Of a stretch of 17,063 nt of DNA, positions 1-7,138 are shown in pieces. The position numbers and the translations under genes were made by a program. The stretch covers positions 1 through 17,063 of the forward strand of contig JBEKLQ010000091.1 of assembly GCA_050010115.1 (NCBI GenBank), written 5' to 3'. The DNA is from JAKACA01 sp050010115 (GTDB lineage Bacteria > Actinomycetota > Acidimicrobiia > Acidimicrobiales > Bog-793). Under the pieces are notes generated by a model. The model was not told the DNA's origin and made no database searches. It saw nothing but the letters and a program-made list of their open reading frames with translations. How positions within the stretch are numbered: position 1 is the first letter of the stretch; each line of letters starts with the position of its first letter.

Positions 1-2983
1 GGCCCTTGTCGAACTCGGTGTTCGGGATGGCCACCGTCGCCGCCCCCCATCCCGGGTCGCTCTGCTCTTCTTCCTCGAACGCGGCGAAGAGCGACGGGAT
101 CCCCAGGTCGTGCTCCCGGCGCCGCTCGAGCGTGCGGTCGACGATCTCCTCAAGCACCAGGCACAGGCCCTGCCGGGTGTGGCCCGAGGAGTCGAAGGCC
201 CCGGCCTTCACCAGCGAGTCCATGGTGCGCTTGTTCAGCACGGCGGGGTCGACCCGCTGGCAGAAGTCGTAGACGTCTCCGAACGGCCCGTTGGCGTCAC
301 GCTCCGCCACGATCCGCTCTACCAGGGCCTCCCCCACATTGCGCACGGCGGCCAGCCCGAAGACGATGGCCGGCCCTTCCCGGTCGCCGGTGCGATCGGG
401 CGCGAACTCGGCCACCGAGCGGTTGACGTCGGGCACCAGCACATCGATCCCGCGGGCCCGGCACTCGGCCAGGTACACAGCGGTCTTGTCCTTGTTGTCC
501 TTGACTGACGTCAACAAGGCCGCCATGTATTCCACTGGGTAATGCGCCTTGAGCCATGCCGTCTGGTACGCCACCAGGCCGTAGCCGTAGGAGTGCGACT
601 TGTTGAAGGCGTAGTCGGCAAAGGGCTCGATGATGTCGAAGAGCTGTGTGCCCAGCGCCTCGCCATACCCCTCGGTCACGCACCCCGCGACGAACTTCTC
701 GCGCTCCGCGGCGATCATGGCTCTGATCTTCTTGCCGCAGGCCTTGCGGAGGTTGTCGGCCTCCTCGAGGGTGTATCCGGCGAATCGCTGCGCCACCCTC
801 ATCACCGATTCCTGGTACAGCATCAGGCCATACGTCTCACGGAGGATGGGCTCGAGGTCAGGGTGGAGGTAGGTGAGGGTCTTCCGGTGGTTCTTCAATT
901 CCGGGTAGTCGCGATGCATGTTGGCTGCCATCGGGCCCGGCCGGTACAAAGCGACCAGCGCGGCGACGTCGTCAAAGGACGTGGGGGCGAGCGAGCGCAG
1001 CGTCTGGCGCATCGCACCACCCTCGAGCTGGAACACCCCGATCGTCTCGGCGCGCCTGAGCAACTCGAACGTCGCCTCGTCATCGAGCGGGACGGCGTCG
1101 ATGTCGGGCCGGGATCCAGTCGATTCCGCGATGAGGTCGAGGGCCGTCTCGATGACCGACAGGTTGCGGAGACCCAGGAAGTCCATCTTCAGCAGCCCGA
1201 GGTCCTCGACTCCGTGCATCTCGTACTGCGTCACGATTGGCGCATCAGCCGGGTCCTGGCCCGGCTCCGGCTTGCGCTGCACAGGCAGGTACTCGGTGAG
1301 CGGCAGGTCGGTGATCACGACGGCCGCCGCGTGGATGCCGTCCTGCCGGCGCAAGTTCTCGAGGCCCTTGGCGACGTCGATGACCTGCTTGGCCTCGGGA
1401 TCGGTGTCGTAGAGCTCCCGGAGATCCTTCGCCGCCATGTAGCCGTCCTCGTAGCCTTCGACGCGGTCGAGACACGCACCGAGCGGGGTGTCCCGGCCCA
1501 TGACGAGGGGCGGCATCGCCTTGGCGATCTTGTCGCCGACAAGGTACGGCTTGCCCAGCACCCGGGCGGCATCGCGGACCGCGGCCCGGGCCTTGATCGT
1601 CGAGAACGTGACAATCTGGGCGACGTGGTCGGCGCCGTACCGCTCGGCGGCGTACCGGATCATCTCGCTGCGCCGCCGTTCGTCGAAGTCCATGTCGATG
1701 TCCGGCATCTGCTTGCGGCCAGGGTTCAAGAACCGCTCAAACAGCAGGTCATAATGGATTGGGTCGAGGTCGACGATCCGCAAGCAGTACGCCACGCAAC
1801 AGCCGGCGGCCGACCCGCGCCCGGGGCCGACCCGGATCCCGTGTGCGCGGGCGTAGGCGATGAGATCCCACACCACGAGGAAGTACGCCGAGAAACCCAT
1901 CTCGGCGATCACCCGCAGCTCGAACTCCAGGCGGTCGACGACGGCAGCAGGGAGCGACTCGCCGTAGCGCTCGCGGGCCCCTTCGAGGGTGAGGTGCCGG
2001 AGGTAGGCGGCGGCTCCGGCCTCGTAGGTCGCGCCCTCGAAGCCTGCGGGGAGCGGGAATTTGGGCAGGCTCGGTCGCCCGAGCTCGAGCTCAACCGCTG
2101 CACGCTCCGCGATCCACAGTGTGTTGTCGCAGGCCTCTGGCAGCTCGGAGAACAGGGCCCGCATCTCGGTGGCGGACTTGAGGTAGTGCTCCTCGCCGTG
2201 GAACTTGAAGCGGTTCGGGTCGTCGCGGGTCGCGCCCGTCTGCACACACAGCAGCGCGTCGTGTGCTTCGGCGTCGGACCGGCGGCAGTAGTGGCTGTCG
2301 TTCGTCGCGACGAGCGCTGCACCGATCGCGCGAGCGATCTCGACGAGCTGAGGGTTCGTCCGTCGCTGGTCGGGGAGCCCGTGATCCTGGAGCTCGACGA
2401 AGAGCTGGTCGCGACCGAAGATGTCCTGCAGGCGGCCGGCCAGCTCGAGCGCCCGGGGCTGGTCCCCGGAGAGCAACGACTGGAGGACGACCCCACCGAG
2501 GCAGCCGGTCGTCGCGATCAGCCCGTCGTGGTGACGCTCCAGCAGCTCCCAGTCCACCCGGGGCTTGTAGTAGTAACCCTCGAGGTAGGCAGCCGACGAC
2601 AGCTTGATGAGGTTGCGGTAGCCCGCAGTCGTCTCTGCCAGCAGCGTCAGGTGGTAGTAAAGCTTCTCACCGCGTGCATCGTCCCCACCGGTGTCGTCGA
2701 GGCGGCCACGGCGGACCGGACGCTCGTGCCGCGAGTTCGCCGCCATGTAAGCCTCGGTCCCGATGATGGGAGTGATGCCCTGGCTCCGGCACTCCTTGTA
2801 AAAGTCAAGGACGCCGTACATATTGCCGTGGTCGGTGATGGCGAGCGCCGGTTGACCGTCAGAGGCAGCGGCGGCCACGACGTCCCGGATCCGGGATGCT
2901 CCATCCAACATCGAGTACTCGGTGTGGGTGTGCAGGTGGGCGAACGATCGCTCTCGAAGCGCGCCGGACGACATCGCTGCCAT
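1..2983 (-). CDS. dnaE: DNA polymerase III alpha subunit DnaE, partial (C-terminus missing)
   Basis: Replicative polymerase of the chromosomal replisome. About 994 residues are visible of the roughly 1,170-1,190 usual for actinobacterial DnaE1; the rest lies past the left edge. An N-terminal PHP domain opens with HLHTHTEYSMLDG near residues 16-28. The polymerase palm has PDIDMDF, with candidate catalytic aspartates D428 and D430, and MDFLGL with the third, D601. The fingers and helix-hairpin-helix region follow, and the visible end contains a degenerate clamp-binding-like SLF segment. The frame reads through without intein or frameshift. The ATG at 2983 is chosen because GGAGG (cctcc at 2995-2999 on plus) lies 11 bases upstream. 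An ATG at 2974 and a GTG at 3058 are alternatives. The frame is closed by a TAA at 3086-3088. The gene is transcribed alone, and bpa lies upstream in the same direction. Confidence 0.97.
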   Translation of the reverse strand, partial: MAAMSSGALRERSFAHLHTHTEYSMLDGASRIRDVVAAAASDGQPALAITDHGNMYGVLDFYKECRSQGITPIIGTEAYMAANSRHERPVRRGRLDDTGGDDARGEKLYYHLTLLAETTAGYRNLIKLSSAAYLEGYYYKPRVDWELLERHHDGLIATTGCLGGVVLQSLLSGDQPRALELAGRLQDIFGRDQLFVELQDHGLPDQRRTNPQLVEIARAIGAALVATNDSHYCRRSDAEAHDALLCVQTGATRDDPNRFKFHGEEHYLKSATEMRALFSELPEACDNTLWIAERAAVELELGRPSLPKFPLPAGFEGATYEAGAAAYLRHLTLEGARERYGESLPAAVVDRLEFELRVIAEMGFSAYFLVVWDLIAYARAHGIRVGPGRGSAAGCCVAYCLRIVDLDPIHYDLLFERFLNPGRKQMPDIDMDFDERRRSEMIRYAAERYGADHVAQIVTFSTIKARAAVRDAARVLGKPYLVGDKIAKAMPPLVMGRDTPLGACLDRVEGYEDGYMAAKDLRELYDTDPEAKQVIDVAKGLENLRRQDGIHAAAVVITDLPLTEYLPVQRKPEPGQDPADAPIVTQYEMHGVEDLGLLKMDFLGLRNLSVIETALDLIAESTGSRPDIDAVPLDDEATFELLRRAETIGVFQLEGGAMRQTLRSLAPTSFDDVAALVALYRPGPMAANMHRDYPELKNHRKTLTYLHPDLEPILRETYGLMLYQESVMRVAQRFAGYTLEEADNLRKACGKKIRAMIAAEREKFVAGCVTEGYGEALGTQLFDIIEPFADYAFNKSHSYGYGLVAYQTAWLKAHYPVEYMAALLTSVKDNKDKTAVYLAECRARGIDVLVPDVNRSVAEFAPDRTGDREGPAIVFGLAAVRNVGEALVERIVAERDANGPFGDVYDFCQRVDPAVLNKRTMDSLVKAGAFDSSGHTRQGLCLVLEEIVDRTLERRREHDLGIPSLFAAFEEEEQSDPGWGAATVAIPNTEFDKG

Positions 2984-3061
2984 CGGAGCGGGCGCCTCCG
3001 CCGTCTCGCGAAGCGCTGGCGCCGATGCCCCATCAGGCGCCTCATGCTGGTCTTCCACTGC

Positions 3062-3106
3062 GCGTCCACCCCCTGTCCACACGGGTTATCCCCGGCCTGT
3101 GGACGA
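3062..3106. promoter_or_regulatory. Cluster of DnaA-box-like sequences upstream of dnaE
   Basis: CTGTCCACA (3073-3081, plus) and TCGTCCACA (3098-3106, minus) each differ by one base from the TTGTCCACA box typical of high-GC actinobacteria. GTTATCCCC (3085-3093) and GCGTCCACC (3062-3070) are weaker look-alikes. They lie between the proposed dnaE promoter and the start codon. Binding by DnaA is inference. Confidence 0.3.
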
Positions 3107-3137
3107 GTTACATACGTGTCATTCGGCTCGTTCGCCG

Positions 3138-3166
3138 ACGATAGCGCGATGTGCGGCCGCGGTGAA
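3138..3166 (-). promoter_or_regulatory. Possible sigma-A promoter of dnaE
   Basis: On the minus strand TTCACC (3161-3166) and TATCGT (3138-3143) are separated by exactly 17 bases, each matching 4 of 6 consensus positions. This would give a leader of about 150 bases before the dnaE ATG. It is a pattern match only, in GC-rich DNA where such matches occur by chance. Confidence 0.3.
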
Positions 3167-3190
3167 GTGTCGCAAGCCGTGACCTGCGGC

Positions 3191-3205
3191 GCTCGGCTCC
3201 CGAGC
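3191..3205 (-). terminator. Perfect hairpin downstream of bpa
   Basis: GCTCGG and CCGAGC form a perfect 6-bp stem with a 3-base loop, about 60 bases past the bpa stop codon. There is no clear T-tract, so at best it is an L-shaped actinobacterial-type terminator. The rest of the 280-base gap between bpa and dnaE shows only the proposed dnaE promoter and DnaA-box-like sites. Confidence 0.35.
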
Positions 3206-3263
3206 ACGCCGGCGAGTACGGGAGTGGCAGAGAGCGAACGGTTGGTAGCCGAACGATGGTGGC

Positions 3264-3725
3264 TCAGAGGTATGATCCGGGCCGCGGATCAGGCCCGTTG
3301 TGCCGTTCGACCCCTGGTAGTTGGTGCTGGCGCATCTCCTCCAGCTGGCTCCGAGCGGCCATTTGCTGGGCGAACAGCGTCGCTTGGATCCCGTGGAACA
3401 ACCCTTCGAGCCATCCCACCAGTTGAGCTTGGGCGACTCGCAGCTCGGCGTCACTCGGGATCTGGGACTCGAAGGGAAACGCCAGCCGGTCGAGCTCGGA
3501 CGCGAGATCCGGTGACAGGCCGTCGGCGAGCTCCCTGACCGAGGACTCGTAGATCTCCCGCAGCCGGACTCGGCTGGCGGCGTCGAGCGGCGCATAGCGG
3601 ACTTCATCCAAGAGTTGCTTGATCATCGATCCGATGCGCAGGACCTTGGCGGGTCGCTCGACGGAGTCGACGACCTCGGCATCCTCCGCGCTCTCGAGGA
3701 CGACCGGTTCAGTGACCTCGGGCAC
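3264..3725 (-). CDS. bpa: Bacterial proteasome activator Bpa/PafE (DUF2587 family)
   Basis: An ATP-independent ring-forming cap that opens the 20S proteasome gate and feeds it unfolded proteins. The protein is 153 residues, against roughly 175 in Mycobacterium tuberculosis. The conserved core is easy to recognise: ERPAKVLRIGSMIKQLL (23-39), SDAELRVAQAQLVGWLEG (91-108) and FHGIQATLFAQQMAAR (110-125). The extreme C-terminus is GSYL, matching the GQYL tail that docks into the proteasome alpha-ring pockets. The GTG at 3725 is chosen because GAGG sits 8 bases upstream. A TTG at 3749 overlapping the previous stop (TTGA) would add eight residues. The upstream hypothetical gene ends about 20 bases before this start, so the two are probably co-transcribed. 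No proteasome subunit gene is in the window; its presence elsewhere in the genome is inferred. Confidence 0.92.
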   Translation of the reverse strand: MPEVTEPVVLESAEDAEVVDSVERPAKVLRIGSMIKQLLDEVRYAPLDAASRVRLREIYESSVRELADGLSPDLASELDRLAFPFESQIPSDAELRVAQAQLVGWLEGLFHGIQATLFAQQMAARSQLEEMRQHQLPGVERHNGPDPRPGSYL

Positions 3726-3745
3726 GTCCGGTGCCTCGGAGGCGC

Positions 3746-4165
3746 TCAAGCGTGAGCAAGCCGGCGGATGTCCTCCACCGACAACTCCATCGTCCGCTCG
3801 CCCTCGCACTGCTCGCAGCCCTCGACGTGACGCCATGACCGGATCCGCCGAGTCGCCGCCTCGTTCAACACGACCACGAACGCCTCGGAGTCGTCCGCCA
3901 TCTCCAGGCGCTCGTAAGTCCGCCAATCAGTGGCAGCGAGAGCCGGATCCACGTCGAGTCCCTTCAGGATCCGCCGGAACCGCTTCTCCGTCACGTCGAA
4001 CAACCAAGTGGAGTGGCAGGAATCGACGACGAGGAACCCGGCGGCTTCCGCCGCCCCGGCCCACGCATCGCCCGCCGCTGCCAACTCGCCCCCCGGCCGG
4101 GTGTCGTTCAGAGTCCCGGCGGTGGTCCGGCTTGCCGGGACGCTCGGGGATGGAGTGACGGTCAT
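3746..4165 (-). CDS. Hypothetical protein with Cys/His cluster, upstream of bpa
   Basis: I do not recognise this 139-residue protein. Residues 1-40 are rich in Ser, Thr, Pro, Ala and Gly and probably disordered. A compact domain follows (about 42-125) with VVDSCHSTWLFD, FRRILKGLDVD and EAFVVVLNE. C50, H51, H113, C117 and C120 could make one metal site, since C117-E-Q-C120 is a CxxC pair. There is no signal peptide or membrane segment. The ATG at 4165 is the longest-frame start. Its own ribosome binding site is poor, but a four-codon ATG ORF at 4176 with AGGAAG seven bases upstream ends in a TGA overlapping this ATG, so coupling is possible. It probably shares a transcript with bpa, making a role in protein turnover conceivable but unproven. 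Confidence 0.72.
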   Translation of the reverse strand: MTVTPSPSVPASRTTAGTLNDTRPGGELAAAGDAWAGAAEAAGFLVVDSCHSTWLFDVTEKRFRRILKGLDVDPALAATDWRTYERLEMADDSEAFVVVLNEAATRRIRSWRHVEGCEQCEGERTMELSVEDIRRLAHA

Positions 4166-4292
4166 GGCACGATCATGCCGTTTCTTCCTGAGGATAGGGA
4201 CAATTTCGTGTTCCGATCACGTGACGATCCGCTTGATGCGAGTATCTCATAGAACATGAATCAAGCGCCAGGGCCGAGCGCGTACTGATTTC

Positions 4293-4324
4293 ACGCTCAG
4301 TGGTCGAAATTCATACGCTCAGTG
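4293..4324. repeat. 10-bp direct repeat, 22-bp period
   Basis: ACGCTCAGTG occurs at 4293-4302 and again at 4315-4324, two helical turns apart. The second copy overlaps the stop codon of the minus-strand gene ending at 4319. An ACTGA at 4284-4288 also faces the first TCAGT. The remaining gap to 4166 is comparatively AT-rich and probably holds the promoter of the 139-residue gene, though I cannot assign boxes with confidence. Confidence 0.45.
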
Positions 4325-4750
4325 ACGACGCGACGCCTTTGCCCCCGCTACGAGCGTGCCCCTTCCGTACCGTTCGGACATCGCTCCGAGGGACCCGGTC
4401 AACGCTTCGGGCTGCACGTTCGGCACGAGAAATCGGTGGCGCTTCCGGTTGCTCTGGACGTCGAGCGCGACCGCAGTGGACAAGGAGTGGCGCTTCGCGC
4501 CGACCACATCGGCTGACACCTCCACGATCGACAGCCATGGGATCCGAACGTAGGGCTCGCCACCGGTCTTGCGCACCGTCATCCCCATCTCGTTGAAGGC
4601 AAGCCCGAGACGAGGCACCTCCGCCCGTTCGCCGGCAACCTCGGTCACGAGCGTGACGTCGATGAGATCCAGCTCGGTGACGGCCGACATGTCGCTGCCC
4701 GGAGCCGGGCCGCCGACACGCCGCCGTGGCCACTTCAGTCCCGTTGGCAT
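4319..4750 (-). CDS. Hypothetical protein, PH-like strand pattern
   Basis: Unrecognised protein of 143 residues. After a basic, Pro/Gly-rich N-terminus (1-20) comes an alternating strand pattern: DLIDVTLVTEV (28-38), LGLAFNEMGMTVRK (48-61), YVRIPWLSIVEVSA (67-80), STAVALDVQ (91-99) and RHRFLVP (104-110). A final helix (about 113-129) is followed by a basic tail. The 'IPW-x-x-I' strand and closing amphipathic helix resemble small bacterial PH-like or GRAM-like domains; this is a fold impression, not a family match. No membrane segment or signal peptide is seen. The ATG at 4750 is chosen for GGAGG 11 bases upstream; an ATG at 4690 would remove the basic N-terminus. It is divergent from the adjacent pilT-like gene, so the two may share a control region. 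Confidence 0.7.
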   Translation of the reverse strand: MPTGLKWPRRRVGGPAPGSDMSAVTELDLIDVTLVTEVAGERAEVPRLGLAFNEMGMTVRKTGGEPYVRIPWLSIVEVSADVVGAKRHSLSTAVALDVQSNRKRHRFLVPNVQPEALTGSLGAMSERYGRGTLVAGAKASRRH

Positions 4751-4844
4751 CGCAAGCACAACCTCCCCCGGTCGCCTGGGCAACCCGTGGACCCTGGCGG
4801 CCGTACCAACCGCCGGCGCACCACGCTGCCCAAACCCTTCGCCA

Positions 4845-4859
4845 CACAGCGTAGCTGTG
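4845..4859. repeat. Perfect 6-bp inverted repeat in divergent intergenic region
   Basis: CACAGC-GTA-GCTGTG lies between the divergent hypothetical gene (start 4750) and the pilT-like gene (start 5018). It could be an operator half-site pair or part of a leader hairpin; the sequence does not decide. Confidence 0.4.
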
Positions 4860-4911
4860 CCGCCACCGGCCGTTCACGAGTCACCGTCGGGAACCTGAAC
4901 GGCGGCCGCGC

Positions 4912-4928
4912 GCCCTGAGGATCAGGGC
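4912..4928. repeat. 7-bp hairpin-forming inverted repeat upstream of pilT-like gene
   Basis: GCCCTGA-GGA-TCAGGGC is a perfect 7-bp stem, extendable by GCG/CGC past a one-base bulge. It lies about 90 bases before the pilT-like start. It has no T-tract on either side. In the 267-base gap 4751-5017 I see no convincing promoter boxes and no further gene. Confidence 0.4.
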
Positions 4929-5017
4929 CGCGATCAACCGCTGCGCGGCAGCCTCATCAGGGGTCCCAAAACGGTGCCGATTGCCACCTCGGCCGCTGTG
5001 CGCGACGATGCTCCACG

Positions 5018-6115
5018 ATGAACCGAGGGGATCTCGACCGCCTGCTCCGCCGACTCGCCGACGCTGACGGCTCAGATCTGCACCTCAAGGTCGGGTCGCC
5101 ACCCCGAATTCGCGTGCACGGGGACCTCATCCGGCTCACCGACGAGGCCGGGCCGCAACCGGCCGAGCTCGAGGCGATCGCCCGGGAAATCATGCCCGAC
5201 CGGATCTGGGAACACTTCGATACGCAGTGGGAAGGCGACTTCGCCTATTCCATCATGGGTCTCGGTCGCTTCCGTGTGAACGCCTACCGCCAGCGAGGGT
5301 CGATCGGGATGGTCTTCCGGCTGGTTCGCTCCAGCGCTCGCTCGTTCGTGGAACTCGGTCTGCCGGACGCGGTCCGCAAGTTGGCAGACGAGCAGCGCGG
5401 CCTCGTTCTTGTCACCGGACCGACGGGATCGGGCAAGACCACGACGCTGGCCGCCATGATCGACCACATCAACCGAACGCGTGAATGCCACATCGTGACG
5501 ATCGAGGATCCGATCGAGGTCCTCCATCGCGACGAAGTGGCAGCGATCAGCCAGCGGGAGGTGGGGTTCGACACGGAGGGTTTCTTGATCGCGCTCCGCT
5601 CGGCACTGCGCGAGGACCCTGACGTCATCCTCGTCGGAGAGATGCGGGACCCCGAGACGGTGAGCACGGCGCTCTCGGCGGCCGAGACCGGTCACCTCGT
5701 GCTCTCGACGCTGCACACGGTCGACTGTGTCGAGACCATCAACCGTGTCGTCGACTTCTTCCCGCCTAACCAGCACCGGCAGGCACGCATCACGCTCGCG
5801 GGCGCGCTCAAGGGCACGATCTGCCAGCGGCTCGTCCCCACATCCGACGGGTCCGGACGCGTCCCTGCCCTCGAGGTCATGGTCGTGAACGGTCGCATCC
5901 AGCAGACCATCGTCGACCCGACCCGTGGGACGGACATCCTCCAGGTGATCCGCGAGGGCGAGTACTACGGCATGCAGACGTTCGACCAGTCGCTCGTCAA
6001 CTTGCTCGAGCAGGGCGTCATCGACTTGCGGGCGGCCACACAGGCGTCATCCAACCCGCACGATCTCCGAGTCGCCTTGCAACAGCGGGGCCTCGTGCCG
6101 AGCGCTGCCCGCTAG
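5018..6115 (+). CDS. pilT: Type IV pilus retraction-type ATPase, PilT/PilU-like (stand-alone)
   Basis: A 365-residue secretion ATPase of normal PilT length and domain order. The N-terminal PAS-like domain has GSDLHLKVGSPPRIRV (about 18-33). The RecA-like motor has Walker A GPTGSGKT (134-141, K140), the Asp box TIEDPIE with E163/D164, Walker B DVILVGE (202-208) and the His box HLVLSTLHT with H226 and H233. The AIRNL motif required for PilT retraction is absent; the equivalent stretch reads NGRIQQTIVDP. That suggests a PilU-like accessory retraction ATPase rather than the main PilT, which is present in the operon. The ATG at 5018 has only a weak ribosome binding site. It is convergent with pilD, leaving 11 bases between stops. 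Confidence 0.9.
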   Translation: MNRGDLDRLLRRLADADGSDLHLKVGSPPRIRVHGDLIRLTDEAGPQPAELEAIAREIMPDRIWEHFDTQWEGDFAYSIMGLGRFRVNAYRQRGSIGMVFRLVRSSARSFVELGLPDAVRKLADEQRGLVLVTGPTGSGKTTTLAAMIDHINRTRECHIVTIEDPIEVLHRDEVAAISQREVGFDTEGFLIALRSALREDPDVILVGEMRDPETVSTALSAAETGHLVLSTLHTVDCVETINRVVDFFPPNQHRQARITLAGALKGTICQRLVPTSDGSGRVPALEVMVVNGRIQQTIVDPTRGTDILQVIREGEYYGMQTFDQSLVNLLEQGVIDLRAATQASSNPHDLRVALQQRGLVPSAAR

Positions 6116-6126
6116 CGCCGGCTGGA

Positions 6127-6915
6127 TCACACGCTCACCCAGGCGTGAGCGATCGTCGGCCCGAAGCACACTCCCACCATCGTCCCGAGAGCGAGGTAGG
6201 GGCCGAAGGCCAGCGCCGTCTTCCGGTCAGCCTTGCCCGTCACAAGCATCGCGACGGCTGGCACTCCTGCGAGGAGGAAAGCCGCCAACATCCCGACGGC
6301 GATGGCGCCTCCGCTCAACCACCCGAGCGCGCCACCGCACAACCCCGCCAGCCTCACATCCCCGAAACCCATCGCCCTCGGCGCCACGAACCAGATGGCA
6401 AGAAACACGACAAAGCACGTCGCTGCACCGATCCCGGCCACCGCGAGGTCGACGAGCCGGTGCGAGATCGGCGAGGCGAGCACAACCAGGACGCCCGCCG
6501 ACGCCGCCGTGATGTAGACGATGGGCTTCGGTAGGAGCTTGTGCTGCAGATCGATCACCGAGAGCGCCACAAGCCCGGCTGCGAGCACGCAGTAGGCCGG
6601 CAGCGCCCAGAACGTCGGCAGGCGCCAAGCCACTCCGGCGAACAACACTGCCGTGGCCAGCTCGACGTACAGGTCCCGTGGGGGGATGCGCACCCCACAG
6701 CTGTGGCAACGCCCGCGCAGCACGAGGTAGGAGATCAACGGGATGTTGTCGAGCGGACGCAACGGCGTCCCGCAGGACGTGCAGTGCGACCCAGGGCGGA
6801 TGATCGACTCCTTCCGGGGGACGCGGTCGGCGACTACTCCGACGAACGACCCGAGGACGAGGCCGAACAGGCCGGCGACCACTGCGGCGATCGCGTGCGG
6901 ATGGGCGATGTTCAT
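6127..6915 (-). CDS. pilD: Prepilin peptidase / N-methyltransferase (A24 family)
   Basis: Membrane enzyme that removes the class III leader peptide of prepilins and methylates the new N-terminus. It has 262 residues. The N-terminal domain has the family signature GSFVGVVADRVPR (22-34) and two CxxC pairs, C45/C48 and C70/C73, the usual zinc site of the methyltransferase half. The catalytic aspartates are D122 in IDLQHKLLP and D186 in GFGD. There are about seven to eight hydrophobic membrane segments, the first at 8-28. The ATG at 6915 has GAGG six bases upstream. The gene is divergent from the pilB operon across a control region of about 220 bases and convergent with the pilT-like gene, so it can be regulated separately from the motor operon. 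Both bifunctional halves look intact. Confidence 0.95.
   Translation of the reverse strand: MNIAHPHAIAAVVAGLFGLVLGSFVGVVADRVPRKESIIRPGSHCTSCGTPLRPLDNIPLISYLVLRGRCHSCGVRIPPRDLYVELATAVLFAGVAWRLPTFWALPAYCVLAAGLVALSVIDLQHKLLPKPIVYITAASAGVLVVLASPISHRLVDLAVAGIGAATCFVVFLAIWFVAPRAMGFGDVRLAGLCGGALGWLSGGAIAVGMLAAFLLAGVPAVAMLVTGKADRKTALAFGPYLALGTMVGVCFGPTIAHAWVSV
6132..6151 (+). terminator. Hairpin at the pilT/pilD convergent junction
   Basis: CGCTCAC-CCAGGC-GTGAGCG is a perfect 7-bp stem with a six-base loop. It begins 17 bases past the pilT-like stop and lies inside the last codons of pilD. It may end plus-strand transcription. No T-tract follows. Confidence 0.4.
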
Positions 6916-7028
6916 GGGCAGCCTCGGGCCTTTCGGTCGTGTCGGGTCAGCGTGCCCACGGCGCTCGATTCTGGCTCACGAGAGCATCCAGCGTGTTGAC
7001 CGCGGCGCAAGGTTACGATTTCGCCAAC

Positions 7029-7049
7029 ATTGTCACTACAGGTAACAAT
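7029..7049. promoter_or_regulatory. Imperfect palindrome, candidate operator of the pilB operon
   Basis: ATTGTCAC-TACAG-GTAACAAT has eight-base arms with seven pairs, in an AT-rich pocket of otherwise very GC-rich DNA. It overlaps the -35 box and spacer of the proposed pilB promoter and lies about 115 bases before the pilD start. It has the size and symmetry of a dimeric helix-turn-helix repressor site. Which protein binds is unknown. Confidence 0.5.
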
Positions 7050-7060
7050 TAGCGTACAGT
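7030..7060 (+). promoter_or_regulatory. Possible promoter of the pilB operon
   Basis: TTGTCA (7030-7035) and TACAGT (7055-7060) resemble sigma-A boxes, but the 19-base spacer is long. This would start RNA near 7067, about 70 bases before the upstream ORF and 150 before pilB. A competing TTGACC at 6996-7001 has no well-placed -10 partner. Confidence 0.35.
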
Positions 7061-7125
7061 GGGTGACTGCTTGAACGCTCTGCGCGCGCGAACTCTGGCG
7101 ACGGAGTACGCGAGCGCTGAAGCGA

Positions 7126-7134
7126 GGGGAGGAG
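7126..7134 (+). promoter_or_regulatory. Strong ribosome binding site for the pilB leader ORF
   Basis: GGGGAGGAG is the best Shine-Dalgarno match in the region. Its GGAGG core ends six bases before the GTG at 7139. It is far from every in-frame pilB start: about 18 bases to TTG 7153 and 84 to ATG 7219. It therefore argues for translation beginning at 7139. Confidence 0.5.
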
Positions 7135-7138
7135 ACTA

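Noticed and set aside
542..3538. A 998-codon open frame on the plus strand
   Set aside because: It lies antisense to dnaE, whose minus-strand product has all polymerase motifs. Long antisense frames are common in high-GC coding DNA.
3726..3926. N-terminal extension of Bpa up to 3926
   Set aside because: It overlaps the upstream gene in another frame, and its Arg/Gly-rich content does not look like Bpa.
7050..7138. A c-di-GMP riboswitch upstream of pilB
   Set aside because: I could not find the conserved GEMM core or its paired stems. The region is mostly GC-rich leader.
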